Source: Pseudomonas parafulva NBRC 16636 = DSM 17004 (lineage in GTDB: Bacteria > Pseudomonadota > Gammaproteobacteria > Pseudomonadales > Pseudomonadaceae). Taken from it: 64,000 nucleotides of DNA. This document shows positions 8,702 through 16,455 of this stretch, piece by piece (position 1 is the stretch's first letter; every line of letters starts with the position of its first letter). A model generated the notes under the pieces. The model did not search any database. It was not told the DNA's origin and saw only the letters and a list, made by a program, of their open reading frames with translations. The stretch covers positions 124,001-188,000 of the forward strand of contig NZ_BBIU01000017.1 of NCBI RefSeq assembly GCF_000730645.1, written 5' to 3'. A program made the position numbers and the translations under genes.

Positions 8702-9862
8702 CTACCTGTGCGCAAGGCTGTGTGTATGGCCATGAGAGATTGGCAGATAAAGCTGCATGCACGTGCCCTCCCCGGCCACGCTGTGCACGCTGATGGCCCC
8801 GCCGCTCTGCCTGGCGAAGCCATACACCTGGCTAAGGCCCAACCCAGTACCTTTGCCGAACGCCTTGGTGGTGAAAAACGGCTCGAAGATGCGCGGCAGT
8901 ACGTCCGCCGCGATGCCCTCACCGCTGTCCTGAACCTGGAAGCAGACAAAACGGCCGTGCAGGCCCTCCACTTCCCCCGACAAGCCCACTACCCCAACCG
9001 TCAAGCCGATGCGCCCCGGCCCTGCAATGGCGTCCCGCGCATTGAACAGCAGGTTGAGCAGTACCATCTGCAACTGCCCGGCATCCACCTCAATGAGCGG
9101 CAGGTCGGGTTGTACCTGCACCTCAAGCCGAATTGCATCAGGCAGCGCATGCTCCAGCAGGCCGCGGGTGGCATCCAGCAAGCTGCTGGGGTCGATGCTG
9201 GCCACATCGAGTGTGCGATGGCGCGCAAAGCTGAGCAACTGGCGGGTCAGGTCGGTACCACGCTGCCCGGCCTCCAGGATGTTCTGCAACATGCGCCTGG
9301 AGCGCTCCGGGTCGTCCGAAGTCAGCGCCATGCGCGCAGAGCTGATGATGATGGTCAGCAGGTTGTTGAAGTCGTGGGCCAGGCCGCCCGTCAACTGGCC
9401 GAGCGCTTCGAGCTTCTGCGCCTCGAACAATTGTGCCCGAACGTTATCGAGCTGCAGTGCAGCCTCGCGACGGTCTGTTACATCCCGGGTGACCTTGGCC
9501 AGGCCCACAACCTGCCCTTCGTCGTCACGGATCACATCCAGGGCCGCCAGCGCCCAGAACTGCGTACCGTCCTTGCGCACCCGCCAGCCCTCATCCTGCG
9601 CCCGGCCGCTTTCCAATGCCTGGCGCAGCAACTGCTCGGGCCGGCCGTCAGCGCAATCCTGCGGGGGGAAGAAGATCGAAAAATGCCGGCCAACCACCTC
9701 GTCGGCGGTGTAGCCCTTGATGCGCTCGGCGCCCGCGTTCCACGACACCACATGGCCAGCAGGGTCGAGCATGTAGATGGCGTAATCCACCACTGACTGA
9801 ACCAGCTGTTCATATCGCGAGGCGGGTATCACCGGGGTAACCGGGCAATCGGCTGAAACCAT
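8702..9862 (-). CDS. PAS-domain sensor histidine kinase
   Basis: 386 residues from the ATG at 9860-9862, which has GGAG eight bases upstream; a longer frame upstream lacks one. PAS domain about 16-125 (VVSWNAGAERIKGYTADEVVGRHFS); H-box GLAHDFNNLL with phospho-accepting His163; N-box LLFNARDAI; ATP lid DSGEGI and GKGTGLGLS. No membrane segment, so it is a soluble sensor. First gene of the kinase / KaiC-like / receiver operon. The HDFNN box places it with HWE/HisKA-type hybrid-like kinases that pair with single receivers. Confidence 0.9.
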   Translation of the reverse strand: MVSADCPVTPVIPASRYEQLVQSVVDYAIYMLDPAGHVVSWNAGAERIKGYTADEVVGRHFSIFFPPQDCADGRPEQLLRQALESGRAQDEGWRVRKDGTQFWALAALDVIRDDEGQVVGLAKVTRDVTDRREAALQLDNVRAQLFEAQKLEALGQLTGGLAHDFNNLLTIIISSARMALTSDDPERSRRMLQNILEAGQRGTDLTRQLLSFARHRTLDVASIDPSSLLDATRGLLEHALPDAIRLEVQVQPDLPLIEVDAGQLQMVLLNLLFNARDAIAGPGRIGLTVGVVGLSGEVEGLHGRFVCFQVQDSGEGIAADVLPRIFEPFFTTKAFGKGTGLGLSQVYGFARQSGGAISVHSVAGEGTCMQLYLPISHGHTHSLAHR

Positions 9863-10156
9863 GAGAACTCCACTGGCACAGCGGGAGGGACAAAATGAAA
9901 AATCGGGCGTCGCCCTGGACGACATGCCAAGCGCTGAAGCCTGGCCCCGCAACACCTGGCCCTACTGTTTGGATCCAGTGATCGGGCTACAGTGGGCCAT
10001 CGACAACCGCCTGTCAATTCTCCATTTGACCGAACGCTCCTGTGTTGAGCATAGGTGCTAGAGTTGACTCAACTATAACGATGGGTTATAAAGCGCGCTT
10101 GATTGCAAAGCCCTTCTGCCAGGAAGCGAGCTGGTCACTGCGACCCTTTCAAGCGT

Positions 10157-10241
10157 GCGAGTGTGGTGGAATTGGTATACACAGCAGACTTAAAATCTGT
10201 CGGCGTGAGCCTTGCGGGTTCGAGTCCCGCCACTCGCACCA
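10157..10241 (+). tRNA. tRNA-Leu (anticodon UAA)
   Basis: 85 bases including an encoded CCA. The acceptor stem GCGAGTG pairs with CACTCGC, the T arm is GCGGGTTCGAGTCCCGC, and the anticodon stem CAGA/TCTG encloses CTTAAAA with anticodon TAA. The long variable arm (GTCGGCGTGAGCC) is the class II feature expected of tRNA-Leu. The 294 bases between it and the kinase start hold only its promoter region. Confidence 0.97.
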
Positions 10242-10250
10242 CTCACTATT

Positions 10251-10278
10251 AAAAAGGCGCCTCAACGGGCGCCTTTTT
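10251..10278 (+). terminator. terminator of tRNA-Leu
   Basis: GGCGCC, loop TCAACG, GGCGCC followed by TTTTT, and preceded by AAAAA, ten bases after the tRNA CCA end. It is symmetrical enough to work in both directions. Confidence 0.9.
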
Positions 10279-10345
10279 GCTGGGCGCAGCAATGTTTCGC
10301 GCACCTGCTACAGTGGTTTTTGTCCCTGCCCACTGGAAGCTCGCC

Positions 10346-10759
10346 ATGCGCTATTCGATGCTTGAAGGTCAACGCGACCTCGTCCTGCTGCTCGCCCGCG
10401 TTTTGCTCATGACCCTTTTCGTGTTTTCCGGCTGGGCCAAACTGACGGGTTTTGACGGCACAGTCAGCTACATGGCTTCGCTGGGGGCTCCGGCCCCTAC
10501 CCTGGCAGCAGGCATTGCCGTCTGCATGGAGTTCGCGGTTGGCATCCTGTTGATTCTGGGCTTCTATACCCGGCCGCTGGCGTTGCTGTTCGCGCTGTTC
10601 GTATTGGGCACTGCACTGCTGGGCCACCCGTTCTGGACGATGATCGAGCCTGCACGCAGCGCCAACATGACCCAGTTCCTGAAAAACCTCGCCATCATGG
10701 GCGGCCTGTTATCACTGGCTGTCAGCGGCCCTGGGCGGTTCTCCGTAGACGGGCGTTGA
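10346..10759 (+). CDS. DoxX family membrane protein
   Basis: 137 residues with four hydrophobic helices. The ATG at 10346, after GGAAG, fits the family start MRYSMLEGQRD. Conserved DoxX features: LLARVLLMTLFVFSGWAKL in helix 1, the MEFAVGILLILGFYTRPLAL stretch, and GHPFW. The family sits in the inner membrane and has been linked to redox or thiol stress; no enzymatic activity is established for this branch. The next gene points the opposite way and ends two bases away. Confidence 0.85.
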   Translation: MRYSMLEGQRDLVLLLARVLLMTLFVFSGWAKLTGFDGTVSYMASLGAPAPTLAAGIAVCMEFAVGILLILGFYTRPLALLFALFVLGTALLGHPFWTMIEPARSANMTQFLKNLAIMGGLLSLAVSGPGRFSVDGR

Positions 10760-10760
10760 G

Positions 10761-10952
10761 TCAGTCGTCGTCACAATCATCAAACCAGGCCGGGTGATCG
10801 CGCTCGTCAGCGTCCAGGTCATCCGCAGCTTGCGCATCCAGTTCGTCCTCAGCGCCTTGGGCATCGGCCTCCGGCTCATAGCCCTCATAGAGAAACTCGT
10901 GGTCGAGTAGGTGATCGTGCTCAGGTTCGTGCAGGTCATCGTCGTCGCGCAT
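10761..10952 (-). CDS. very acidic small protein
   Basis: 63 residues from the ATG at 10950-10952, which follows AGGAG; an alternative ATG 24 bases upstream lacks a site. Nearly half the residues are Asp or Glu (MRDDDDLHEPEHDHLLDHE at the start, WFDDCDDD at the end). There are no hydrophobic segments. It could be a metal-binding or DNA-mimic-like protein, but no family is recognised. Its stop lies two bases from the doxX stop, so the two genes converge. Confidence 0.6.
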   Translation of the reverse strand: MRDDDDLHEPEHDHLLDHEFLYEGYEPEADAQGAEDELDAQAADDLDADERDHPAWFDDCDDD

Positions 10953-11077
10953 GGGGGCTCCTGGGTAGATGGGCACGCCTATATAGGCTGATGCTGCTGA
11001 CGGGTCAAATATACAGCGCTTAATGCAGGCTTAACCCGCCACTTGCACCCTGTGCGTGTTCCCTTCAAGCGCATCTT

Positions 11078-11104
11078 GCCCGCCCACTGTGGCGGGCTCT
11101 TTTA
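11078..11104 (+). terminator. plus-strand terminator in a gene-less stretch
   Basis: GCCCGCC, loop CACTGT, GGCGGGC, then TCTTTT. No plus-strand coding gene precedes it closer than doxX (320 bases away, with an opposing gene between). It therefore may end a small RNA that starts in 10960-11070; a CTATATA element, which could serve as a -10 box, lies at about 10979-10985. Confidence 0.7.
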
Positions 11105-11227
11105 TGCCTGCGACCCTGCTGGCGCACACGCCCAAATCAATTGCTGGCCTGAACGCTCTCATCACCTGCCGTTCACGAAATACTGACATCTGCATTGGCA
11201 TTCTGACCCTGCTCCGTACGTTCTTGC

Positions 11228-11260
11228 AGCCCGCCGCCTCCTTGCCGCGGGCTTTTCTTT
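11228..11260 (+). terminator. second plus-strand terminator before adhP
   Basis: GCCCGC (11229-11234) and GCGGGC (11247-11252) enclose a 12-base loop and are followed by TTTTCTTT. With the terminator at 11078 it frames about 125 bases with no convincing open frame. Apart from these two signals and the adhP promoter, the 10953-11382 gap contains nothing I can name. Confidence 0.6.
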
Positions 11261-11382
11261 GCGCGCGATTTACCAGCCGCCCTCATACGCTTCCATGACC
11301 TGTAGCAGTTTTACCGCCGCACACAGGGGCTATGCTTAGCCGGCTGTTATGCAAGCCAAACCGGATAAACACGGAGGTTCAT

Positions 11383-12393
11383 ATGAAAGCTGCTGTTGTT
11401 GCACCAGGCCGTCGCGTGGAAGTCGTGGAGAAAACCCTGCGCCCGCTCGAGCACGGCGAAGCGTTGCTGAAGATGCAGTGCTGTGGCGTGTGCCACACCG
11501 ACCTGCACGTGAAAAATGGCGACTTCGGTGACAAGACCGGCGTAGTGCTGGGTCACGAAGGCATCGGCGTGGTTCAGGAAGTGGGCCCGGGCGTGACCTC
11601 GCTCAAACCGGGTGACCGCGCCAGTGTGGCCTGGTTCTACCAAGGCTGTGGCCACTGCGAGTACTGCACCAGCGGTAATGAAACCCTGTGCCGCGATGTG
11701 AAGAACGCTGGCTACACCGTGGACGGCGGCATGGCTGAAGCCTGCATCGTGCAGGCCGACTACTCGGTCAAGGTGCCAGACGGGCTGGATTCTGGCGCTG
11801 CCAGCAGCATTACCTGCGCCGGCGTTACCACCTACAAGGCCGTGAAAACCTCCAACATTCGCCCCGGCCAATGGATCGCCATCTACGGCCTCGGTGGGCT
11901 GGGCAACCTGGCCCTGCAGTACGCGAAGAACGTGTTCAACGCCAAGGTGATCGCCATCGACGTGAACCCGGAGCAACTGCGCTTCGCCAGCGAAATGGGC
12001 GCAGACCTGGTGATCAACCCGCTTGAAGAAGACGCCGCCAAGGTCATCCAGGCCAAAACCGGTGGCGCTCACGCTGCGGTTGTAACCGCTGTAGCCAAGG
12101 CTGCATTCAACTCAGCCGTAGACGCCCTGCGCGCAGGCGGGCGGTTGGTGGCGGTGGGCTTGCCTACAGAGTCCATGAACCTGAATATTCCACGCTTGGT
12201 ACTGGACGGCATCCAGGTAATCGGTTCGCTGGTCGGTACGCGTCAGGACTTGGAAGAAGCTTTCCAGTTTGCTGCAGAAGGCAAGGTCGTACCGAAGGTC
12301 ACCCTGCGACCGGTAGAAGACATCAATCAGATTTTCGAAGAAATGATCGAAGGGAAGATAAAAGGCCGCATGGTCATCCAGTTCAATGAGTAA
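11383..12393 (+). CDS. adhP: zinc-dependent alcohol dehydrogenase AdhP
   Basis: 336 residues, the length of E. coli AdhP. The ATG at 11383 has GGAGG upstream; an upstream extension is not needed. Catalytic zinc ligands are visible in [10 protein letters not shown] and GHEGIGVV; the structural zinc cysteines lie in [16 protein letters not shown]; the NAD-binding [14 protein letters not shown] begins near residue 169. It interconverts primary alcohols such as ethanol or propanol and aldehydes with NAD. Cytoplasmic, and transcribed alone. Confidence 0.95.
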   Translation: MKAAVVAPGRRVEVVEKTLRPLEHGEALLKMQCCGVCHTDLHVKNGDFGDKTGVVLGHEGIGVVQEVGPGVTSLKPGDRASVAWFYQGCGHCEYCTSGNETLCRDVKNAGYTVDGGMAEACIVQADYSVKVPDGLDSGAASSITCAGVTTYKAVKTSNIRPGQWIAIYGLGGLGNLALQYAKNVFNAKVIAIDVNPEQLRFASEMGADLVINPLEEDAAKVIQAKTGGAHAAVVTAVAKAAFNSAVDALRAGGRLVAVGLPTESMNLNIPRLVLDGIQVIGSLVGTRQDLEEAFQFAAEGKVVPKVTLRPVEDINQIFEEMIEGKIKGRMVIQFNE

Positions 12394-12421
12394 CTCATAG
12401 AACGCCGGCGCGGCAGAGCGC

Positions 12422-12640
12422 TCACGGCGTACAACGGCCGTCGCGAGCGACTACCAAGCGGTTCATTCTGGGGCGACTGTCGGCTTTCCACGACAGTTGT
12501 TCCAGTTGCTCCGATTCACAGCTATCAGCTTGTTCATCGGCGGCAACCTTTACCTCGACACTCTCACCGCGACGCTCACGCGCATCCGCTGTTGCCTTCA
12601 GCATCTTGTTCAACGATTCAACCATACTGGAATAATCCAT
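12422..12640 (-). CDS. small hydrophilic protein, unknown
   Basis: 72 residues from the ATG at 12638-12640, chosen because GGAGG sits eight bases upstream. The N-terminal half (MDYSSMVESLNKMLKATADAR) looks helical. The C-terminal half is basic, with SRPRMNRLVVARDGRC. No signal peptide and no family recognised. It converges on adhP, ending 28 bases after it. Confidence 0.55.
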   Translation of the reverse strand: MDYSSMVESLNKMLKATADARERRGESVEVKVAADEQADSCESEQLEQLSWKADSRPRMNRLVVARDGRCTP

Positions 12641-12918
12641 AGCCTGCCTCCATTGCCGCAGTGATTCACCTGAAGAGCCTGACCTGAGCGAGCCAACCTT
12701 CAGAAACTGGCAACGCAAAACACGACAACTGGCGAACCCTTTCAATAGTGACCCGCTCTGCTGCGCGAGGTTCAGCCAAAAACACCGACAGGTAGTATCA
12801 GCCTAGCAGTCACGCAGGGCGGGCGCATACGGCAAACCCCCTTCTCTGCCACGTTGCGCAAACCCGCCCGTCGGTATCGCTGCACGGCCGCTGGCCTTTA
12901 CTGCGCACACAGAACAAA

Positions 12919-12934
12919 CTGTATATACATACAG
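12919..12934 (+). promoter_or_regulatory. LexA (SOS) box upstream of the SRAP gene
   Basis: CTGTATATACATACAG matches the CTGT-N8-ACAG operator exactly, with the AT-rich core typical of strong sites. It ends 52 bases before the SRAP start codon. The rest of the 12641-12986 gap has no gene that I can support. Confidence 0.9.
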
Positions 12935-12986
12935 ATCAAATACCCTGCATGGCTGGCGCGCCAGCAGCAGCGATGGGAGGTAAACC

Positions 12987-13667
12987 ATGTGCGGGCGCTA
13001 TTCCCTCTACCAGAGCATGGACTTCTACCTGCGCCAGCTGGCCCTGGACCTGGTGGTCATCAACGGCTATGACGAAGCGCCGATTAACCGCTACAACGTA
13101 GCGCCGCGCAGCCAGGCGGCGCTTATACGTGAAGCGCCAGGTGGCTTGTGTGTGGGCAAGGTGCCGTGGGGTTGGGCGCCAACTTGGGCCACTGGCAAGG
13201 GCCCGGGGCCCATCAATGCACGGGCCGAAACGGTTACGCAATCGCCTTTCTTCAAAGCGCTGTGGCCCAATGGGCGCGCCTTGGCGCCGGCAAATGGCTG
13301 GTTCGAGTGGGTCAGCGACCCTGGCGCGTTGAAAGGCAAGCAGCCCTACCATATACAGGCGGCCAACGGGGAGGCGCTGTTCTTCGCCGCCCTGGCAGAT
13401 GCGAGGCCTAAACAGGGTGGTGGTTTCGTGGTGCTTACTACGGCTGCAGATGGAGGACTTGCGGCTATTCACGCCCGCAAGCCGCTGGTGCTTACACCAG
13501 CCCTGGCCAGGGAATGGCTGGATCCGCGCACGACGGTGCAACGGGCAGAGGCCATCGTGCACAGCGCCGGCCGCCCAGCCTCAGCTTTTACCTGGCACAA
13601 GGTGGATGCAAGTGTGGGTAACGTGCGCTGCGAAGGCGCCCAGTTGATCGAGCCTCTTTGCGGATGA
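12987..13667 (+). CDS. SRAP / HMCES-type abasic-site shielding protein (YedK family)
   Basis: 226 residues. The initiator Met must be removed to expose catalytic Cys2 (MCGRY). Further family residues are present: NRYNVAP, the INARAET motif with Asn77, GWFEW with Glu107, and His162 in IHARKP. The protein forms a thiazolidine crosslink with abasic sites in single-stranded DNA and protects stalled forks. GGGAGG lies nine bases before the ATG. The LexA box 52 bases upstream makes it an SOS gene. Confidence 0.93.
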   Translation: MCGRYSLYQSMDFYLRQLALDLVVINGYDEAPINRYNVAPRSQAALIREAPGGLCVGKVPWGWAPTWATGKGPGPINARAETVTQSPFFKALWPNGRALAPANGWFEWVSDPGALKGKQPYHIQAANGEALFFAALADARPKQGGGFVVLTTAADGGLAAIHARKPLVLTPALAREWLDPRTTVQRAEAIVHSAGRPASAFTWHKVDASVGNVRCEGAQLIEPLCG

Positions 13668-13693
13668 GGCGTTGAAACTTTGCCATGGCAGGC

Positions 13694-13720
13694 GCAGCGG
13701 GCCGCATTGCAGCCCGCTGC
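13694..13720. terminator. convergent hairpin between the SRAP and SDR genes
   Basis: GCAGCGGGC and GCCCGCTGC form a nine-base stem, nested inside an outer TGCCATG/CATGGCA pair. There is no clear T-run. It sits between two converging stops and probably ends both transcripts. Confidence 0.55.
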
Positions 13721-13730
13721 ATGGCACTGG

Positions 13731-14528
13731 TCAGTTCTGAACGCTCTGTACCGACCCGCCATCAACCCGCAGGTTGCTGCCATTGATGAAGGACGCCCGC
13801 TCGGATACCAGCAAGGCGATGGCTGCCGCTACCTCCTCTGGCTGGCCACGCCGCTGTTGCACGATGCCCGGGCGTTCTTCTTCCAGGAAGCTCTTCACCG
13901 CCTCGTCGAAGCTGACGCCCTTTTCCTCGGCACGCTTTTTCATCATGCCGTCGGTCATGCCTGTCTCGATGAAGGCCGGGGATACGGTATTGCACAGCAC
14001 ACCGTGGGCTGCTTCCTTGTACGACAGGTTCTTGATGAAAGCTGCCAGCGCGGCCTTGGCCACGTTGTACACGGCCTCTTCCCAATACGGCTGCACCGCG
14101 TTTTCCGAGGTGATGCACACCAGGCGCCCCCAACCCCGTTTGCGCATGGCCGGTATGGCTGCCCGGGCGATGCGCACAGCGCTGAAGAAGTCAGTGTCCC
14201 AGGCTTCCTGGTAGTCGGCATCCGCCAGCTCGAGCGGATCGCCTTTGGCACCGGTTACCCCGGCGGTATGCACGACGATATCCACCTGGCCAAAGTGGGC
14301 TTCTGCTTGGCGCACAAGCCCGTCGACTTCCCCTTGGTCAGTCATGTCTGCAGCAATCAGCAGGGGCTCGCCCTGCAGGTCAGATGCAGCCTTTTTCAGC
14401 TTGTCCGGGTCCATGTCCGTCAATACCAGCTTTACACCCTCACCCGCCAACAGGTGTGCGGTAGCCAGGCCTATCCCGCCAGCGGCGCCGCTGATGAGAG
14501 CTACACGGTTACTCAAGCCTAAGTCCAT
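13731..14528 (-). CDS. short-chain dehydrogenase/reductase
   Basis: 265 residues from the ATG at 14526-14528 (AAGGAG upstream); a TTG one codon earlier is not preferred. Classical SDR: cofactor motif GAAGGIG at about residues 14-20, Asp in LVLTDMD favouring NAD, HTAG in place of NNAG, catalytic Ser in ITSENA and YNVAK (Tyr/Lys), and a C-terminal INGSNLRVDGG. The start overlaps the stop of the upstream alpha/beta hydrolase, so the two are co-translated and may act on the same ester or hydroxy compound. Confidence 0.88.
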   Translation of the reverse strand: MDLGLSNRVALISGAAGGIGLATAHLLAGEGVKLVLTDMDPDKLKKAASDLQGEPLLIAADMTDQGEVDGLVRQAEAHFGQVDIVVHTAGVTGAKGDPLELADADYQEAWDTDFFSAVRIARAAIPAMRKRGWGRLVCITSENAVQPYWEEAVYNVAKAALAAFIKNLSYKEAAHGVLCNTVSPAFIETGMTDGMMKKRAEEKGVSFDEAVKSFLEEERPGIVQQRRGQPEEVAAAIALLVSERASFINGSNLRVDGGSVQSVQN

Positions 14529-15304
14529 CAACGTTCTCCTTCAGGGGTAGATGCAGCGATACGTTCAGCAAATTTGAGCATGGGGTGGGCCAACGCCTGC
14601 GGGGTTTGCAGGGGCATCAGGTGACCTGCGCCGGGGAGCGTGAGCAGCAGGTGGTCCGGGAAATGCGACAAGGTGGTGCGCTGCTGCTCGTCTGGGCCGG
14701 GGACCTGTACGTCATCACTGCCGCATATCAGCAGCGCAGGGTAAGGCAAGGTGCCGATGCGGTATTGCCAGTCCTCGCGGCTGCCGTGGTCAACCCAGGC
14801 GCGCCAGGCTTCCAGGTTTACCGACTGGGCATCGGCAATCGCGACTTCGCGCAGGGCTTCGGGCAAACGGTGGAAACTGGATTCATCAACAAACGCCTCT
14901 GCCTCTTCCCTGGAGGCGCCGTAGGTACGCTGCCGGTCACGGTCGCTGTCGCTCATCGGTTGTGGCCCGGGTGGCGATGGCGCAACCAGCACCAGCCCTT
15001 GCAGGTAGGCCGGCCGGCGCGAAGCCAGCACCACGGCTACCTTGCCGGTCATGGAATGGCCTACAAGAATGCAACGCTGCAGCCCGAGTTCACGAATGCT
15101 GAGGTCTACATGGTCCGCCATCTGCTCGACCGTATAACCCGTAACGTCGCGCGCATCGCCGTAGCCCGGCGTATTCAGCGCCACACAGGTGTGTTCGCGG
15201 TCAAGAAACGGCAGTGTGGGGCCCCACGTGCGGTGGGACCCACCCAAAAAATGCATCAACACAAACGTGATGGGGCCTTGACCTTGCTGGCTGTGTGGGA
15301 GCAT
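14528..15304 (-). CDS. alpha/beta hydrolase
   Basis: 258 residues, no signal peptide. The fold is marked by an HFLGGSHRTW oxyanion strand, the nucleophile elbow GHSMTGK (Ser near residue 84), an LLICGSDD strand with acid Asp, and catalytic His in GAGHLMPLQTP. It resembles esterases and haloperoxidase-like hydrolases; the substrate cannot be told. First gene of a two-gene operon with the SDR, the ATG of which overlaps this stop. Confidence 0.85.
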   Translation of the reverse strand: MLPHSQQGQGPITFVLMHFLGGSHRTWGPTLPFLDREHTCVALNTPGYGDARDVTGYTVEQMADHVDLSIRELGLQRCILVGHSMTGKVAVVLASRRPAYLQGLVLVAPSPPGPQPMSDSDRDRQRTYGASREEAEAFVDESSFHRLPEALREVAIADAQSVNLEAWRAWVDHGSREDWQYRIGTLPYPALLICGSDDVQVPGPDEQQRTTLSHFPDHLLLTLPGAGHLMPLQTPQALAHPMLKFAERIAASTPEGER

Positions 15305-15507
15305 CGAAATATTGCCTCAAGATATTTCTCAATTGAGGCGGCGGTACTTTGAAGAGTTCAGAAATTCAGGTGCGAGGTACGATTCCCCTCACGTCCGTCG
15401 GGTAAAAGAACCAACCGGACTGTCTTGGGCTCTAATTAATTGTGAGAGCTCATACCAGGTGTCCACCTGGGTGTGGGCGGTACTTGGTCTGGCGAGGAGC
15501 ACACAGC

Positions 15508-15738
15508 ATGACAGAAGAAGAAGCCAAAGATGTTGTAGAGCGCATCGAGTACGAACTCGGCCACCATGCCCGCGTGGCCACGCGTATCGAAATCCATGAC
15601 CTGGGTTTGTGGGCTCGCCTGGAAAAAGCCAGCGGTGCACATTACGGCGTCGGGCTGACCGGTACTACGCTGTTCGAGAAACCTGTAGTGCTTGGCCCCA
15701 AGTGTGACGCGTCCTACACCATCCTGTACCTGCCCTGA
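15508..15738 (+). CDS. small protein, unknown (76 aa)
   Basis: Starts at the ATG after GCGAGGAGC. It begins with an acidic helix (MTEEEAKDVVERIEYELG) followed by beta-rich sequence ending CDASYTILYLP. No signal peptide or membrane segment. It lies 25 bases before another small gene of the same orientation and is probably co-transcribed with it. No family recognised. Confidence 0.6.
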   Translation: MTEEEAKDVVERIEYELGHHARVATRIEIHDLGLWARLEKASGAHYGVGLTGTTLFEKPVVLGPKCDASYTILYLP

Positions 15739-15763
15739 GTTCGGCTGTTATCAGGAGCCTTTC

Positions 15764-16000
15764 ATGACCATTCGCAGCCTTGCGAAAAACCTGCCCAAAG
15801 ATCCTTTCAAAGAAGGCTGGGTGTTTGGGTGGGGCGTATTGCGTGATCGCCATCCGTGGCATTTGGTGGATGTGTACGCCGACCACGCGACCGCAACCGT
15901 GGAGGCCCGCCGACGCGGTGCGGATTATGTTGTGGAGTACGGATCACACCGGTTAGGTTCCGATGAGTTCGTTTGTGGCATCAGCCTTCCCGAAGGCTGA
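15764..16000 (+). CDS. small protein, unknown (78 aa)
   Basis: ATG after CAGGAGCCTTTC. Beta-rich, with several aromatic residues (WVFGWGVLRDRHPWHLVDVY) and a basic helix (EARRRGADYVVEYGSHR). It looks like a compact single domain; no family recognised. It pairs with the small gene at 15508. Its last codons lie in a perfect ten-base inverted repeat, TCAGCCTTCC/CGAAGGCTGA (15981-16000), that may act as a weak terminator before hcnA. Confidence 0.6.
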   Translation: MTIRSLAKNLPKDPFKEGWVFGWGVLRDRHPWHLVDVYADHATATVEARRRGADYVVEYGSHRLGSDEFVCGISLPEG

Positions 16001-16019
16001 TGCTGACCTCGCAAGCGGC

Positions 16020-16034
16020 TTGACCGGCGGTCAC
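16020..16034 (+). promoter_or_regulatory. candidate ANR-like inverted repeat upstream of hcnA
   Basis: TTGACCGGCGGTCAC has the inverted core TGACC-GGC-GGTCA. Its left half agrees with the ANR/FNR half-site TTGAC, but the right half is shifted by one base from the standard TTGAT-N4-ATCAA spacing. hcn promoters are ANR-controlled in other pseudomonads. A TACAAT box at 16049-16054 could be the -10 element. Confidence 0.35.
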
Positions 16035-16126
16035 CTCATGTTTTTACCTACAATGGAATCCAACTGATTCACCGCTCCAGGTCAATTTTTCCTGCAACTA
16101 TCTTCCGTACTCTGTGCCACCCCATG

Positions 16127-16146
16127 CACACGGATTGCAGGAGTAC
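16127..16146 (+). promoter_or_regulatory. RsmA/CsrA-type GGA motifs over the hcnA ribosome site
   Basis: CACACGGATTG (ACGGA core, 16127-16137) is followed directly by GCAGGAGTA, which contains the Shine-Dalgarno AGGAG. Overlap of a GGA motif with the ribosome site is the known arrangement by which RsmA/RsmE represses hcnA in P. protegens CHA0. Another ATGGA core lies at 16053-16057. Confidence 0.6.
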
Positions 16147-16149
16147 TTC

Positions 16150-16455
16150 ATGGAACGAACCCTCGATATCCAGCCGCTTGCGGCTGACCCCATCACCCTC
16201 CATATCAACGGATCACCCGTCAACGCAGCCCCAGGCGAGACGGTGCTCAGCGTGCTCAACGCCGTGGGCTTGCGCCAGCTGGCGCGCAACGACCACGGCC
16301 AGGTCAGTGGCGCGTTCTGCGGCATGGGTGTATGCCATTGCTGCCTGGTGGCCATCGACGGCCGCGCCAAGCGTCGCGCCTGCCAGACTGTGGTACGCCC
16401 GGGCATGCGTGTCGAAACCCTGGTCAACCCAATCTGCAGCGAGGTGCCGGCATGA
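16150..16455 (+). CDS. hcnA: hydrogen cyanide synthase subunit HcnA
   Basis: 101 residues, close to the usual 104. A single [2Fe-2S] domain: FCGMGVCHCC supplies three cysteines and RRACQT the fourth. The ATG has AGGAG seven bases upstream, and the stop overlaps the hcnB start by four bases. With HcnB and HcnC it forms the membrane-associated complex that oxidises glycine to HCN and CO2, passing electrons to the respiratory chain. Confidence 0.93.
   Translation: MERTLDIQPLAADPITLHINGSPVNAAPGETVLSVLNAVGLRQLARNDHGQVSGAFCGMGVCHCCLVAIDGRAKRRACQTVVRPGMRVETLVNPICSEVPA

Noticed and set aside
11056-11298. Possible 80-residue protein before adhP
   Set aside because: It runs through two intrinsic terminators and has no ribosome site.
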